From Cryobacterium inferilacus (GTDB taxonomy: Bacteria > Actinomycetota > Actinomycetes > Actinomycetales > Microbacteriaceae), in the NCBI RefSeq assembly GCF_019599185.1, contig NZ_JAIEUL010000003.1, positions 62,001 to 126,000 on the forward strand: a stretch of DNA of 64,000 nucleotides, in the 5' to 3' direction. The notes beneath the pieces were generated by a model. That model searched no databases, was not told where the DNA came from, and saw nothing but the letters and a program-made list of their open reading frames with translations. Below are positions 25,009 through 34,322 of this stretch, piece after piece. The position numbers were made by a program, and so were the translations under genes. Within the stretch, counting starts at the first letter, position 1; each line of letters opens with the position of its first letter.

Positions 25009-25845
25009 TCAGCGACGCCCGACGAAGGTGTCCATCGACCGGTAGACCCCGAACACCCGGCCGGCCACGACGTCCCACGCGGCCAGCGGCAGCACGCCGC
25101 GCAGCTTCTTCGAGAACCCGACGGTCCACGGCATCAGCAGCTGGGGCGATCCGGCGAGCATGGCCCGCCAGACCTTCTTCACCACGTATTCCGGGGTCAT
25201 CACCGGGGTGAGTAACGGGCCACGGGCGCCGTCGAACATGCCGGTGGAGATGTAGCTGGGGGCGATGGTGCTCACCCGCACCTGGTCGAAACCCTGCTGC
25301 TCGAGTTCGAGCCGCAGCGAATCGCTCCAGGTGATCAGGGCGGCCTTCGACGCGGCGTAGACGCTCATCCGTGGGTTGGAGAGCATGCCGGCCGCAGACG
25401 CGATGTTCACGATGCGCGACTCCCGGTCGGGGTTGCGCATCATGGCGGGCAGGAACTCCCTGGTGATGTACATCGGCGCGAGCGCGTTCACCTGCATGGT
25501 CGACCGGGTGTCGTCGCCGTTGTCGTGCTCCCAGAAGAACGACCCGCGCACGATGCCGGCGTTGTTGATCACGATGTCGGGGTTGCCCACCTCGGTGCGC
25601 ACCCGCTGGGCGGTCTGGGCGATGGCGCCCAGGTCGGCGATGTCCAGCACATACGGCGCGATCTGGGTGGCTCCCTGTGCACGCTCGGTGAGAATGGCGG
25701 CTGTGGAGGAGAGGCTCGCGGCGTCGCGATCCCAGAGAATCACGGCCGCCGCACCCTCGGCGACGGCACGCTCGGCGTACAGGCGGCCCATGCCCATGGC
25801 GGCGCCGGTAATCAGCACGCGGGCTCCGGAAACGGTTCGAGTCAT
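25009..25845 (-). CDS. Short-chain dehydrogenase/reductase (SDR)
   Basis: 278-residue classical SDR. The Rossmann motif ITGAAMGMGRLYAERA binds NAD(P), NNAG (DIVINNAGIVRGSFFW) stabilises the core, and the catalytic Ser and Tyr-Lys pair are in IVNIASAAG and YAASKAAL. The C-terminal part (KKVWRAMLAGSPQLLMPW) resembles fatty-acid or sterol-type SDRs, but the substrate is unknown. It stands alone between VIT and the divergent ABC operon. Confidence 0.9.
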   Translation of the reverse strand: MTRTVSGARVLITGAAMGMGRLYAERAVAEGAAAVILWDRDAASLSSTAAILTERAQGATQIAPYVLDIADLGAIAQTAQRVRTEVGNPDIVINNAGIVRGSFFWEHDNGDDTRSTMQVNALAPMYITREFLPAMMRNPDRESRIVNIASAAGMLSNPRMSVYAASKAALITWSDSLRLELEQQGFDQVRVSTIAPSYISTGMFDGARGPLLTPVMTPEYVVKKVWRAMLAGSPQLLMPWTVGFSKKLRGVLPLAAWDVVAGRVFGVYRSMDTFVGRR

Positions 25846-26043
25846 GGGTCAATCATCGCAACTGTGGGCAGGTTGTGCTCGCGGCACCGGCACGGGCGGA
25901 TGCCGCGGCGCGCGCACCGCTGGCCCGCGCCCGCCCGCGAGCGCCGCCGGCCAATTGCTACGTTACGTTTCACGGCGGGGTGCGCCCTCGGGGCCCGCTG
26001 GGTAGCGTCGAGAACACATCACCCGGCTACCCGATCGGCACCC

Positions 26044-27045
26044 ATGTCCGCCAGCACCGCATCGCGCACCACGGCCCGCCCGTCCGCGGCCGGTGGCAGC
26101 GCTGCCCGGGCCGCGCGCGCCGACGGACCGTCCGGCACCGACGCGGCCTATGCCGTGGAATTCGCCGGCCTCGGCCGCACCTTCGGCCGGGCTCCCGGTC
26201 GCCGCCAGGGCCGCGCCGCAAGCGCAGCCCCCACCACCGCCAGCGTGGATGTCGTGCGCCCCGTGCTGCGCGACGTGTCACTCACCGTTCGCCCCGGCGA
26301 GGTCCTGGCCATCCTCGGCACCAGCGGTTGCGGCAAATCCACCCTGCTGCGCATCGCCGGCGGCCTCGACTCCCCCAGCGCCGGCTCGGTGCAGATCGAC
26401 GGCTCCCCGGTCACCGACTTCGACACCCGCTGCGCCGTCGGTTTTCAGGAACCCCGGCTGCTGCCCTGGCGCACCGTCGCCGCCAACGTGGCCCTCGGGC
26501 TGCCGCGCGGCACCGCCCGCGACACCGGCAGAGCCCGCGTCGCCGAGCTGCTCGACCTGGTCGGCCTCACCGCCTTCGCCGACCACCGCCCGGCAGCGAT
26601 CTCCGGCGGCATGGCGCAGCGAGCATCGCTGGCCAGGGCACTCGCCCGCAACCCCGGCGTGCTGCTGCTCGACGAACCCTTCGGTGCCCTGGATGCCCTC
26701 ACCCGGCTGAAGATGCAGGATCTGCTGCTCGACGTGCACGCGGCCGCGCCCACCACGGTGCTGCTCGTCACCCACGACGTCGACGAGGCGCTGCAGTTGG
26801 CCGACCGCATCATCCTGCTCGGTCAGGAGCCGGCCACGGCCACCGGGGCGGGTACGACGCCAGGCACGACGCCAGGCGCCACGATCGTGCAGGAGCTCAC
26901 CGTGCCGGGCAACCGCCCCCGCGACCGCGGGTCGGCGGAGCTGGCCGAGTTGCGCGGGCGCCTGCTCGCGGGCCTCGGAATCGACCGGCACGGCGACGCC
27001 CGCGGCGTGGCCACGAGCGCCAGCATCCCGCATTTCCCCTACTGA
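26044..27045 (+). CDS. ABC transporter ATPase, sulfonate/nitrate/taurine type
   Basis: 333-residue ATP-binding subunit of the SsuB/TauB/NrtD group. Walker A is GTSGCGKS (residues 92-99), the Q-loop lies in VGFQEPRLLPWRTV, the signature reads ISGGMAQRASLARAL near 186, Walker B is LLLDEPFGALD near 206, and the H-loop is in VTHDVDEA. The first 65 residues are an Ala/Arg-rich extension not usual for the family, so a start further in is possible. It leads an operon with the binding protein (27145) and permease (28353). Confidence 0.92.
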   Translation: MSASTASRTTARPSAAGGSAARAARADGPSGTDAAYAVEFAGLGRTFGRAPGRRQGRAASAAPTTASVDVVRPVLRDVSLTVRPGEVLAILGTSGCGKSTLLRIAGGLDSPSAGSVQIDGSPVTDFDTRCAVGFQEPRLLPWRTVAANVALGLPRGTARDTGRARVAELLDLVGLTAFADHRPAAISGGMAQRASLARALARNPGVLLLDEPFGALDALTRLKMQDLLLDVHAAAPTTVLLVTHDVDEALQLADRIILLGQEPATATGAGTTPGTTPGATIVQELTVPGNRPRDRGSAELAELRGRLLAGLGIDRHGDARGVATSASIPHFPY

Positions 27046-27144
27046 CCCATCTCCCGGCCGACCTGGCCCCCCACGCCGTTCCACCGCACCACATCCACAG
27101 CACGGATGCCCCCTCCCCGCACCCGCACCCAACGAGAGACCGTC

Positions 27145-28200
27145 ATGACGAATCGCTTCACCGCCTCCGCCCTCATCGCGTCCGCCGCGGCCGCCGCCCT
27201 GCTGCTCACGGGCTGCGTCGCCGGCGAGAACCAGCCGGCCGCCGAGGCCGCCGCAGACACCACCGACTCCGGCGACACCGCCGCGCTCACCCAGGGCGGC
27301 GAACTCAACATCGACTTCGCCACCTACAACCCGCTCAGCCTGGTGATCAAGGACCAGGGCTGGCTCGAAGACGCCCTCGCCGACCAGGACATCACCGTGA
27401 ACTGGGTCCAGTCCGCCGGATCGAACAAGGCCAACCAGGCCCTCCTGGCCGATGCCATCGACGTGGGTTCCACCGCCGGATCGGCCGCCCTGCTCGCCCG
27501 CTCGAACGGCTCACCCATCCAGGTGATCGACATCTACTCGCAGCCAGAATGGTCAGCGCTGGTCGTGCCTGAGGGCTCGGCAATCGGCTCGGTCGAGGAC
27601 CTCAAGGGCAAGCAGGTCGCCGCCACCAAGGGCACCGACCCCTACTTCTTCCTGCTGCAGGCGCTCGAGGAGGCCGGCCTCAGCGAGACGGATATCACCG
27701 TGCAGAACCTGCAGCACGCCGACGGCTGGGCCGCCCTGCAGAACGGCTCCGTCGACGCCTGGGCGGGCCTGGACCCGATCATGGGCGGCGCGGAAGCGGC
27801 CGGCGCCGAACTCGTCTACCGCAACGTCGACTTCAACAGCTACGGCTTCCTCAACGCCACCGAGTCGTTCATCGCCGAGAAGCCCGATGTGGCCCAGACC
27901 GTCGTCGACGTCTACGAGCACGCCCGCGCCTGGGCGCTCGAGAACGAGGAGGAGACCGTCGCGATCCTCGCCGAGGTCGCCGCCCTCGACCCCGCCGTTG
28001 CCGCCACGGTCATCACCGAGCGCTCCAACCTCGACGTCGACAACGTGCCTGGCGACGCGCAGCTCGACGTGCTCACCACCATCGGCCCGGTCTTCGTCGA
28101 AACCGGCGACGTACTCGACCAGAGCCAGGTCGACGACGCCCTCGACACCATCATCAACGACACCTTCGCGACGAACGCCGACCCCTCGATCGTCGAGTAG
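27145..28200 (+). CDS. ABC substrate-binding lipoprotein, aliphatic sulfonate type
   Basis: 351-residue lipoprotein. The signal peptide ends at the lipobox LLTGC with C24 as the lipidated residue. The mature protein has the NMT1/SsuA-like binding fold, seen in WVQSAGSNKANQALLADAID and DGWAALQNGSVDAWAGLDP. Ligands of this group are sulfonates, nitrate, taurine or thiamine precursors; the exact one is not evident. ATG at 27145 follows GAGAG at 27134-27138. It lies between the ATPase and the permease of the same importer. Confidence 0.92.
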   Translation: MTNRFTASALIASAAAAALLLTGCVAGENQPAAEAAADTTDSGDTAALTQGGELNIDFATYNPLSLVIKDQGWLEDALADQDITVNWVQSAGSNKANQALLADAIDVGSTAGSAALLARSNGSPIQVIDIYSQPEWSALVVPEGSAIGSVEDLKGKQVAATKGTDPYFFLLQALEEAGLSETDITVQNLQHADGWAALQNGSVDAWAGLDPIMGGAEAAGAELVYRNVDFNSYGFLNATESFIAEKPDVAQTVVDVYEHARAWALENEEETVAILAEVAALDPAVAATVITERSNLDVDNVPGDAQLDVLTTIGPVFVETGDVLDQSQVDDALDTIINDTFATNADPSIVE

Positions 28201-28214
28201 CCCCACCACCCGTT

Positions 28215-28319
28215 GGTCGAGCCTGTCGACGCCGTGCTGAGCTTGTCGAAGTAGACCCCGCAGGCCGATCTCGCCGACGCGACACCCACATCCGTCGCCA
28301 AGACTCGACAGGCTCGACC
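28215..28319. repeat. Inverted repeat of the GGTCGAGCCTGTCGA type inside an ABC operon
   Basis: GGTCGAGCCTGTCGA at 28215-28229 and its exact reverse complement at 28305-28319 flank 75 bp that holds a further copy (GCTGAGCTTGTCGA). It fills most of the 152-bp gap between the binding-protein and permease genes. It could fold in the mRNA and lower downstream expression relative to the binding protein. Confidence 0.75.
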
Positions 28320-28352
28320 GACCCGCACCCGCACCGAACGGAAGGACCACCG

Positions 28353-29159
28353 ATGACCGACACCCTCTCATCGAAGACGGCGCCCGCCGTGCGGCGCCCG
28401 CTCACCTCCCGTCCCGGCGTGCGGGTCGCCGGCGGGCTGCTGTTGCCGCTGCTGATCCTCGTGGCGTGGCAGCTGAGCAGCACGCTTGGCCTCGTGACGA
28501 TCGCCCAGCTGCCGCCGCCGGCATCCGTCTGGATCGCCGCCGTCGACCTGTTCGAGCGCGGCCAGCTCACCCTCTACGTGGCCATCTCCACCCAGCGGGT
28601 GCTCATCGGCTTCGCCATCGGCGCCGCCCTGGGCCTGGCGACCGGTGCTCTCGTGGGTCTCTCGCGCGCCGCCGACATCTTCTTCGCCCCCACGCTCGGC
28701 GCAATCCGCGCGGTGCCGTCGCTGGCCTGGGTGCCGCTGCTGATCATCTGGCTGAAGATCGGCGAGGAGTCGAAGATCACCCTGATCGCCATCGGCGCGT
28801 TCTTCCCGGTGTACACGACCGTCGCGCAGGCCCTCCGGCACGTGGACAAGCAACTGGTGGAGGCCGGACGCGCCTTCGGACTGCGCGGCGTGCCGCTCTT
28901 CGGTGCCGTGCAGCTGCCGGCGGTCATCCCGTCGGTCATCTCCGGGCTGCGTCTGGCCCTCGCCCAGGCCTGGCTGTTCCTCGTCGCCGCTGAGCTGATC
29001 GCCGCGTCGATGGGCCTCGGCTTCCTGTTGTCCGACTCGGGGAACAACGGCCGGGTCGACCGCATCCTGCTCGCCATCATCCTGCTCGCCCTGCTCGGCA
29101 AGCTCACCGACGCCATCCTGGGTGTGTTCGAGAAGTGGGCCATCGCCAAGTGGGCCTGA
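28353..29159 (+). CDS. ABC transporter permease, sulfonate/nitrate/taurine type
   Basis: 268-residue permease with six transmembrane helices. The cytoplasmic coupling loop has the EAA-type motif EAGRAFGLRGVPLFGAVQLP, and AAELIAASMGLGFLL is typical of the SsuC/TauC/NrtB group. It completes the importer started at 26044. GGAAGGA lies 6 bp before the ATG. Confidence 0.93.
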   Translation: MTDTLSSKTAPAVRRPLTSRPGVRVAGGLLLPLLILVAWQLSSTLGLVTIAQLPPPASVWIAAVDLFERGQLTLYVAISTQRVLIGFAIGAALGLATGALVGLSRAADIFFAPTLGAIRAVPSLAWVPLLIIWLKIGEESKITLIAIGAFFPVYTTVAQALRHVDKQLVEAGRAFGLRGVPLFGAVQLPAVIPSVISGLRLALAQAWLFLVAAELIAASMGLGFLLSDSGNNGRVDRILLAIILLALLGKLTDAILGVFEKWAIAKWA

Positions 29160-29178
29160 CCCGCTGCTCGCGGTAGTC

Positions 29179-29300
29179 CCCGCGGCACGAGTTCATCCCC
29201 GCGGCACGAGTTCATCCCCGCGGCACGCGTTCGTCCCCGCGGCACGCGTTCGTCCCGGCGGCACGCGTTCGTACACGTGCCGCCGGGCACAACTCGTGCC
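29179..29300. repeat. Five 19-bp tandem repeats with an inverted arm
   Basis: Unit CCCGCGGCACGAGTTCATC occurs at 29179, 29198, 29217, 29236 and 29255; the last three change AGTTCATC to CGTTCGTC and the fifth begins CCGG. An inverted half unit (AACTCGTGCCG, 29291-29301) closes it, so any one unit can pair with this arm. It lies between the permease stop and the acs start. No spacers, so it is not a CRISPR array. Confidence 0.85.
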
Positions 29301-29421
29301 GTGACACCGGCGGGGCGCACGTTACGCCGCGTTGCGCGGCTCCCTGCACCGGATGCCCGCCCTGCGTAGCGTCGAACGTGCCAGTCAGTCCCACCACCAG
29401 AACCAGCCGCGGAGTGTGCCC

Positions 29422-31521
29422 ATGCCGAACACCGACACCAGCACCGACACCAGCACCACGCACACGCCGGCCACCCGCGCCGCCACCGCTGACTGGACCG
29501 ACACCAGCGCCACCATCCGCAATCTCTCCACCGAGCACCGCCGCTACCCGGCGCCGGCCGCCTTCGCCGCCCAGGCCAACGTCGACGCCTCCTGGTACGA
29601 GAGAGCCGCCGCCGACCCCGTCGCGTTCTGGACCGAGCAGGCCAGGCGCCTGCACTGGGCCGAACCCTGGCACACCGACCACAGCTGGCAGCCCGCCGCA
29701 CCGGATGCCGACGGCGTGCTGAGCGTGCCGCGAGCGGAGTGGTTCGCCGGCGGCAAGCTCAACGTGGCGGTGAACTGCGTCGACCGCCACGTGGCCGCCG
29801 GCCGCGGCGACAAGGTCGCCTTCCACTTCGAGGGCGAGCCAGGCGACCGGCGTACCCTCACCTACGCCGAGCTCGAGAAAGAGGTGGCCCGCGCCGCGAA
29901 CGCGCTCACCGAGCTCGGCATCGTGCAGGGCGACCGGGTCGTCATCTACCTGCCGGTGATCCCCGAGACGATCATCATCACCCTCGCGGTCGCCCGCCTC
30001 GGCGCCATCCACTCGCTGGTGTTCGGCGGTTTCTCCGCCGAGGCGCTGCGCTTCCGGGTGGAGGACACCGGTGCCAAGCTGCTCGTCACCACCGACGGCC
30101 AGTTCCGCCGCGGCAAGGCCGTGCCGGTGAAGTCCGCCGCCGACGAGGCCGTGGCCGGCGTGGACTCGATCGAGCACGTGCTCGTGGTGCGCCGCACCGG
30201 CGACCTGACCCCGGACATCCCCTGGACCGCCGGGCGCGACGTGTGGTGGCACGACAGCGTCGACACGGCATCCGACACGCATGAGCCGGAGTTCTTCGAC
30301 GCCGAGACGCCGCTGTTCATCATCTACACCTCGGGCACCACCGGTAAGCCCAAGGGCCTGGTACACACCAGCGGTGGCTACCTCACCCACGCGTCGTGGA
30401 GCCACTGGGCCGTGTTCGACGTCAAGGAGGACGACGTGCACTGGTGCACCGCCGACCTCGCCTGGGTCACCGCGCACAGCTACGTGCACTACGGGCCGCT
30501 CTCCAACGGCACCACCTCGGTGATCTACGAGGGCACCCCGAACACCCCGCACCCCGGCAGGCACTTCGAGATCATCCAGCGCTACGGCGTCACCACGTAC
30601 TACACGGCGCCCACCCTGATCCGCACGTTCATGACCTGGTTCCCCGCTGGACTGCCCGCCGAACACGACCTGTCCAGCATCCGCCTGCTCGGCTCGGTCG
30701 GCGAGGCGATCAACCCCGAGGCCTGGGTGTGGTTCCGGGAGAACATCGGCGCCGGCACCGCCCCGATCGTGGACACCTGGTGGCAGTCCGAGACCGGCGC
30801 GGCCGTGATGGCGCCGCTGCCCGGGGTGAGCACGCTCAAGCCCGGCTCGGCCCTGCGCGCCCTGCCGGGGCTGACCACCCTGGTGGTGGATGACGCGGGT
30901 GAGCCGGTTCCGCACGGCACCGGCGGCTACCTGGTGCTGGCCGGCACCTGGCCGGGCATGGCCCGCACGGTCTGGGGCAACCCCGAGCGCTACCGCGACT
31001 CCTACTGGGCACGATTCAGTGAGCAGGGCTACTTCTTCAGCGGCGACGGCGCCAAGTACGACGACGACGGCGACATCTGGCTGCTCGGCCGGGTCGACGA
31101 CGTCATCAACGTGTCCGGCCACCGGCTCTCCACCATCGAGATCGAGTCGGCGCTGGTGTCACACCCGGCCGTCGGCGAGTCCGGCGTGGTCGGCGTCGCC
31201 GACGCCACCACCGGCGAGGGCATCGCGGCTTTCGTGATCCCCGCGGTGGCCCCGCACACGGATGACCCGGCCGCCTGGCTGGCGCTGTCGGCCGAGCTGG
31301 CCCCGCAACTGCGGGCGCACATCACCCACGAGATCGGCGCGGTGGCCAAGCCCCGCGACGTGTTCCTGGTGCCCGACCTGCCCAAGACCCGCTCGGGCAA
31401 GATCATGCGCCGCTTGCTCGGCGACATCGTCGACGGCCGCCCATTGGGCGACGTCACCTCGCTGCAGGACGACACCGTGCCCGCCCGCATCCAGTCACTC
31501 GTGCGCGCCGCCCGCCCCTGA
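29422..31521 (+). CDS. acs: Acetyl-CoA synthetase
   Basis: 699-residue AMP-forming acetate-CoA ligase. The adenylation motif IIYTSGTTGKPKGLVH lies near residue 300, DTWWQSETG and FSGDGAKYDDDGDIWLLGR follow, and GRVDDVINVSGHRLST is the hinge to the C-terminal domain. K660 in KTRSGKIMRRLL is the catalytic lysine that is acetylated in bacterial Acs. About 40 extra Thr/Asp-rich residues precede the domain. ATG at 29422 has GGAG 8-9 bp upstream. It should activate acetate for the TCA or glyoxylate route. A family A palindrome follows the gene. Confidence 0.95.
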   Translation: MPNTDTSTDTSTTHTPATRAATADWTDTSATIRNLSTEHRRYPAPAAFAAQANVDASWYERAAADPVAFWTEQARRLHWAEPWHTDHSWQPAAPDADGVLSVPRAEWFAGGKLNVAVNCVDRHVAAGRGDKVAFHFEGEPGDRRTLTYAELEKEVARAANALTELGIVQGDRVVIYLPVIPETIIITLAVARLGAIHSLVFGGFSAEALRFRVEDTGAKLLVTTDGQFRRGKAVPVKSAADEAVAGVDSIEHVLVVRRTGDLTPDIPWTAGRDVWWHDSVDTASDTHEPEFFDAETPLFIIYTSGTTGKPKGLVHTSGGYLTHASWSHWAVFDVKEDDVHWCTADLAWVTAHSYVHYGPLSNGTTSVIYEGTPNTPHPGRHFEIIQRYGVTTYYTAPTLIRTFMTWFPAGLPAEHDLSSIRLLGSVGEAINPEAWVWFRENIGAGTAPIVDTWWQSETGAAVMAPLPGVSTLKPGSALRALPGLTTLVVDDAGEPVPHGTGGYLVLAGTWPGMARTVWGNPERYRDSYWARFSEQGYFFSGDGAKYDDDGDIWLLGRVDDVINVSGHRLSTIEIESALVSHPAVGESGVVGVADATTGEGIAAFVIPAVAPHTDDPAAWLALSAELAPQLRAHITHEIGAVAKPRDVFLVPDLPKTRSGKIMRRLLGDIVDGRPLGDVTSLQDDTVPARIQSLVRAARP

Positions 31522-31544
31522 CCCGCCGCCCGCACCCACGGTCG

Positions 31545-31610
31545 AACTGTTCCCGAAGCGGACAAGTGCGCCCGGTGCGCCGGACGCAAATGTCCGCACG
31601 GGCAACAGTT
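31545..31610. repeat. Palindromic repeat family A, copy 2
   Basis: 66 bp, with outer arms AACTGTTCCCG / CGGGCAACAGTT and inner CGGACAAGTGCGCCCGG / CCGGACGCAAATGTCCG. It lies between the convergent acs and esterase genes, 23 bp after the acs stop, in a position suited to a two-way terminator. Confidence 0.85.
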
Positions 31611-31618
31611 GGGGCAGG

Positions 31619-32329
31619 TTAGTGCCGGGCGGCCGCGGCCAGCACCCGGCGGTGCGTCTCGGGGTGGCTGAGGATGCGGAAGTGTCCGCCGGTGTTGATC
31701 AGCACGTTCTCGGCGCCGGGCAACACGCTGCCCTCGGGGATGTGCGGGTCGAAGCGGCCGAACACCGACACGACCCTGTCGTTGAGGCGGGCATCCGCCC
31801 CGAGCGCGGCCAGCTGCGGGTTGGTGCCGGCGAACGCGCGCAGGCTGGGCACGAGCATGTACCGGGCGTACCGCGAGCCGGAGAACGGGGTGCTGATCGC
31901 GATCAGACGCGCCACCCTGTGCTCGGGATCCAGCTGGGTCATCAGGTATTTGCCGATCAGGCCGCCCTTGCTGTGCGCCACGATCACCAGATCATGCAGC
32001 TCACGGTCGCGCAGGTACTCGGCCACGATCTCGGCCGACGGCACCACCGGCCGCCGGTTGGTGTGCAGCGGCGTCACCACGTGCACCGGATGCCCCGCCT
32101 CGTGCAACACCCGGATCAGCGGGCGCATGAAGTGCCAGCTTTCGTAGATCCCCGGGATGATCAGCACCGGAGCCGCCTCGCCCGTGGCGAAGTCGTCTGG
32201 GTCATCGCGGGCGAGGGCTCCGCGTAGCTGCGCGAGCACGGCGTACCGGTAGTCGAGCAGCCAGGAGCCGGCGTTCCGCAGCGCCTGCCGCGGCCGCCGC
32301 CACACCGAATCAGCGCCGAGCCGGATCAC
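31619..32329 (-). CDS. Lipase/esterase-like alpha/beta hydrolase
   Basis: 236-residue alpha/beta hydrolase of the triacylglycerol-lipase/GPI-remodelling (PGAP1-like) group. The nucleophile elbow is VAHSKGGLIG, the acid is likely in FGRFDPHIP, and the His in TGGHFRIL. LIIPGIYESWHFMRPL forms the oxyanion region. No signal peptide is seen, so it is probably cytoplasmic. The GTG at 32329 overlaps the stop of the upstream hydrolase by 4 bp, so the two are coupled. Confidence 0.85.
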   Translation of the reverse strand: MIRLGADSVWRRPRQALRNAGSWLLDYRYAVLAQLRGALARDDPDDFATGEAAPVLIIPGIYESWHFMRPLIRVLHEAGHPVHVVTPLHTNRRPVVPSAEIVAEYLRDRELHDLVIVAHSKGGLIGKYLMTQLDPEHRVARLIAISTPFSGSRYARYMLVPSLRAFAGTNPQLAALGADARLNDRVVSVFGRFDPHIPEGSVLPGAENVLINTGGHFRILSHPETHRRVLAAAARH

Positions 32330-33123
32330 GTCGCGACAGCCTCGTCCAGCGGGGTCGCCGGTCTTCCGGCGTGTTCGCGGATGCCCGCCGCCGTCGCGGT
32401 GGCGGCGCTGAACTGCACCAGATGCCGGCCGGGCAGTTCGAGCAACCGGCCCAGCGGCGCCTGCGCGGCGAGGTGCACCCCCCAGTCGTGCCGTGACACC
32501 GGGTCGTCCTGCCCACGGATCACCAGGGTGGGCGCCACGACGTCCCGCAGCCCGAGGTCGGTGCGGTAGGCCAGCATCGGCCGCAGCGTGGCGACGTACC
32601 AGCGCGGGCCGCAGCGCAGGTAGTCACGCAGCACGATCATCATGCCGGCGAACGGTTCCTTCACCGTGTCCCGGCCCAGGTCGAGGGCCTGACGCAGCAC
32701 CGAGGCGCGGGCGGGGTCGGTGACCCCGCCGATGAGCACGAGGCGCGCCACGACCGCCGGATGCCGCACGGCCGTCTCTGTCACGAACTGGGCGCCCATG
32801 GAATGACCGACCAGCACGACCGGGGACGGGCTGAGCATCGGGAGCAACTCGCCGAGGTAGTCGGCGTACTGGGCGATCGACACCCCGTGCGGCGGCTTCG
32901 GCGACCGGCCGAACCCGGGCAGGTCCACCGAGTGCACGGCGCCCGTGGCCGCGAGCTCCTCGTGCAGCCGGTCGAGGTAGCGGTGCGACATGCCGATGCC
33001 GTGCACGAGCACGAACACCGGCGCATCCGTCGTACCGGGGCCGGCCGTGGATCGCACGGTGACCGTGACCCCGGTCAGTGGCAGCCGCAGCTCACGCACC
33101 GCGGTGCATCCGCCCACCGGCAC
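32326..33123 (-). CDS. Alpha/beta hydrolase
   Basis: 265-residue alpha/beta hydrolase. VLVHGIGMSHRYLD is the oxyanion loop, VGHSMGAQF holds the nucleophile, IRGQDDPVSRHDW the acid and PGRHLVQFS the His. Function unknown. The GTG at 33123 is 9 bp after the lipid kinase gene, and its stop overlaps the next hydrolase, making a three-gene reverse-strand operon (lipid kinase, hydrolase, esterase). The operon context hints at lipid or envelope metabolism. Confidence 0.88.
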   Translation of the reverse strand: MPVGGCTAVRELRLPLTGVTVTVRSTAGPGTTDAPVFVLVHGIGMSHRYLDRLHEELAATGAVHSVDLPGFGRSPKPPHGVSIAQYADYLGELLPMLSPSPVVLVGHSMGAQFVTETAVRHPAVVARLVLIGGVTDPARASVLRQALDLGRDTVKEPFAGMMIVLRDYLRCGPRWYVATLRPMLAYRTDLGLRDVVAPTLVIRGQDDPVSRHDWGVHLAAQAPLGRLLELPGRHLVQFSAATATAAGIREHAGRPATPLDEAVAT

Positions 33124-33132
33124 TCACAGCCG

Positions 33133-34137
33133 TCACTCCTGCGGAACCCGCACGCGCAGGCCGCCTGGCAGCACCCGGGCCTTGAACGCGGTGGCGGTGC
33201 CGAAGCCGTCGCCGTCGAGCTCGATCTCCTCGGGCCGGCTGAGCTTGACCGTGATCTGGCTGCCCTTGACGTAGTTGAGCGCCTCGACCTCCTTGGTCAT
33301 CATGCGCCGGCCGAGCGGGGTGCGGCGCAGCACGCCGTTCTCCCAGAACACCTTGACGATGATCTGCAGCCAGTGCACAAACCCCTCGGGGCGCAGCATG
33401 AGCATCTGGAACTGGCCGTCGTCGATGACCGCGTCCGGCAGCAGCAGCACGTTCGCGGTGAGTGTGCCGGTATTGCCCACGATCACGGTGTGCGCGCGCA
33501 CCGACTTGGTGGGGCCGCCGTCGAGGCTGTACTTCAGGCGCAGCTGGTTGCGGTCGCGCAGGGCCGTGATGATCGCGCCCACGTAGGCGAGCCAGCCGAT
33601 CTTCGCCTTGAGTTCGTCGTTGGTGCTGGCGAGCATCTTGGCGTCCAGGCCCAGGCCGGCCATCACCAGGAAGGCGTGCTTGGTGATGCTCTCGTCGTCG
33701 TGCCGAATCTCGATCCGGCCGATGTCGACCTTGCGCTCGGTTCCGGTGAAGGCCGTGTTGATCGAGTGGTCCAGGTTGTCCAGGGAGAGGTTGAGGTTGC
33801 GGGCCAGCAGGTTGCCGGTGCCGGAGGGCAGCAGGGCCAGCGCGGCATCGCTGCCGTGCACCACCTCGGCCACGGCCCGAACGGTACCGTCGCCGCCGGC
33901 CGCGATCACCACGCTGGCGCCGGCGTCGAGTGCATCCTGCGCGGCACCCTGGCCAGGGTCTTCCTTCGAGGTTTCGAACCAGAGCGTCTCGCCCCAGCCC
34001 GCCTTCGCTTCCGCGGCGGCGACAACCTTCTTGATGGCGTCGAGGTCCACCTTGATCGGGTTGTAGACCACGGCGGCCACATCGGTGGCCGCGGCGTTGT
34101 CGGTGGGGCTGGTGGCGGCGTCAGTCGGTGACGTCAT
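33133..34137 (-). CDS. Diacylglycerol kinase family lipid kinase
   Basis: 334-residue kinase of the DAGK catalytic fold. The ATP-binding motif GGDGTVRAVAEVV lies near residue 80 and LPSGTGNLLARNL follows. The C-terminal beta-sandwich ends in EIELDGDGFG, the typical closing motif. Bacterial members phosphorylate diacylglycerol or related lipids for phospholipid recycling. ATG at 34137 has GAGGAGA 5 bp upstream, which is why the longer upstream frame was not used. It diverges from lspA. Confidence 0.9.
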   Translation of the reverse strand: MTSPTDAATSPTDNAAATDVAAVVYNPIKVDLDAIKKVVAAAEAKAGWGETLWFETSKEDPGQGAAQDALDAGASVVIAAGGDGTVRAVAEVVHGSDAALALLPSGTGNLLARNLNLSLDNLDHSINTAFTGTERKVDIGRIEIRHDDESITKHAFLVMAGLGLDAKMLASTNDELKAKIGWLAYVGAIITALRDRNQLRLKYSLDGGPTKSVRAHTVIVGNTGTLTANVLLLPDAVIDDGQFQMLMLRPEGFVHWLQIIVKVFWENGVLRRTPLGRRMMTKEVEALNYVKGSQITVKLSRPEEIELDGDGFGTATAFKARVLPGGLRVRVPQE

Positions 34138-34322
34138 GCACGGTCTCCTCAGGCAGGTCAGCGGATGGTCCGCTCGATTGATCCCGCTGCGGCCGGCAGC
34201 GTACGGGTGCACCCACGCTACACGGCTGGGCCGCGAGTAACCCGGGCTTTCCCAACTCCATTCCCAGGTCACCCACACCCAATCCGGTGCGTGGACCGGC
34301 CAAACCCTGAGACGATATTCAG

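Noticed and set aside
25930-26043. Riboswitch before the sulfonate-type ABC operon
   Set aside because: Some short pairing is possible, but I could not find a conserved core of SAM, TPP or other known classes.
29179-29300. CRISPR array
   Set aside because: The 19-bp units are directly adjacent with no spacers, and no cas genes are present.
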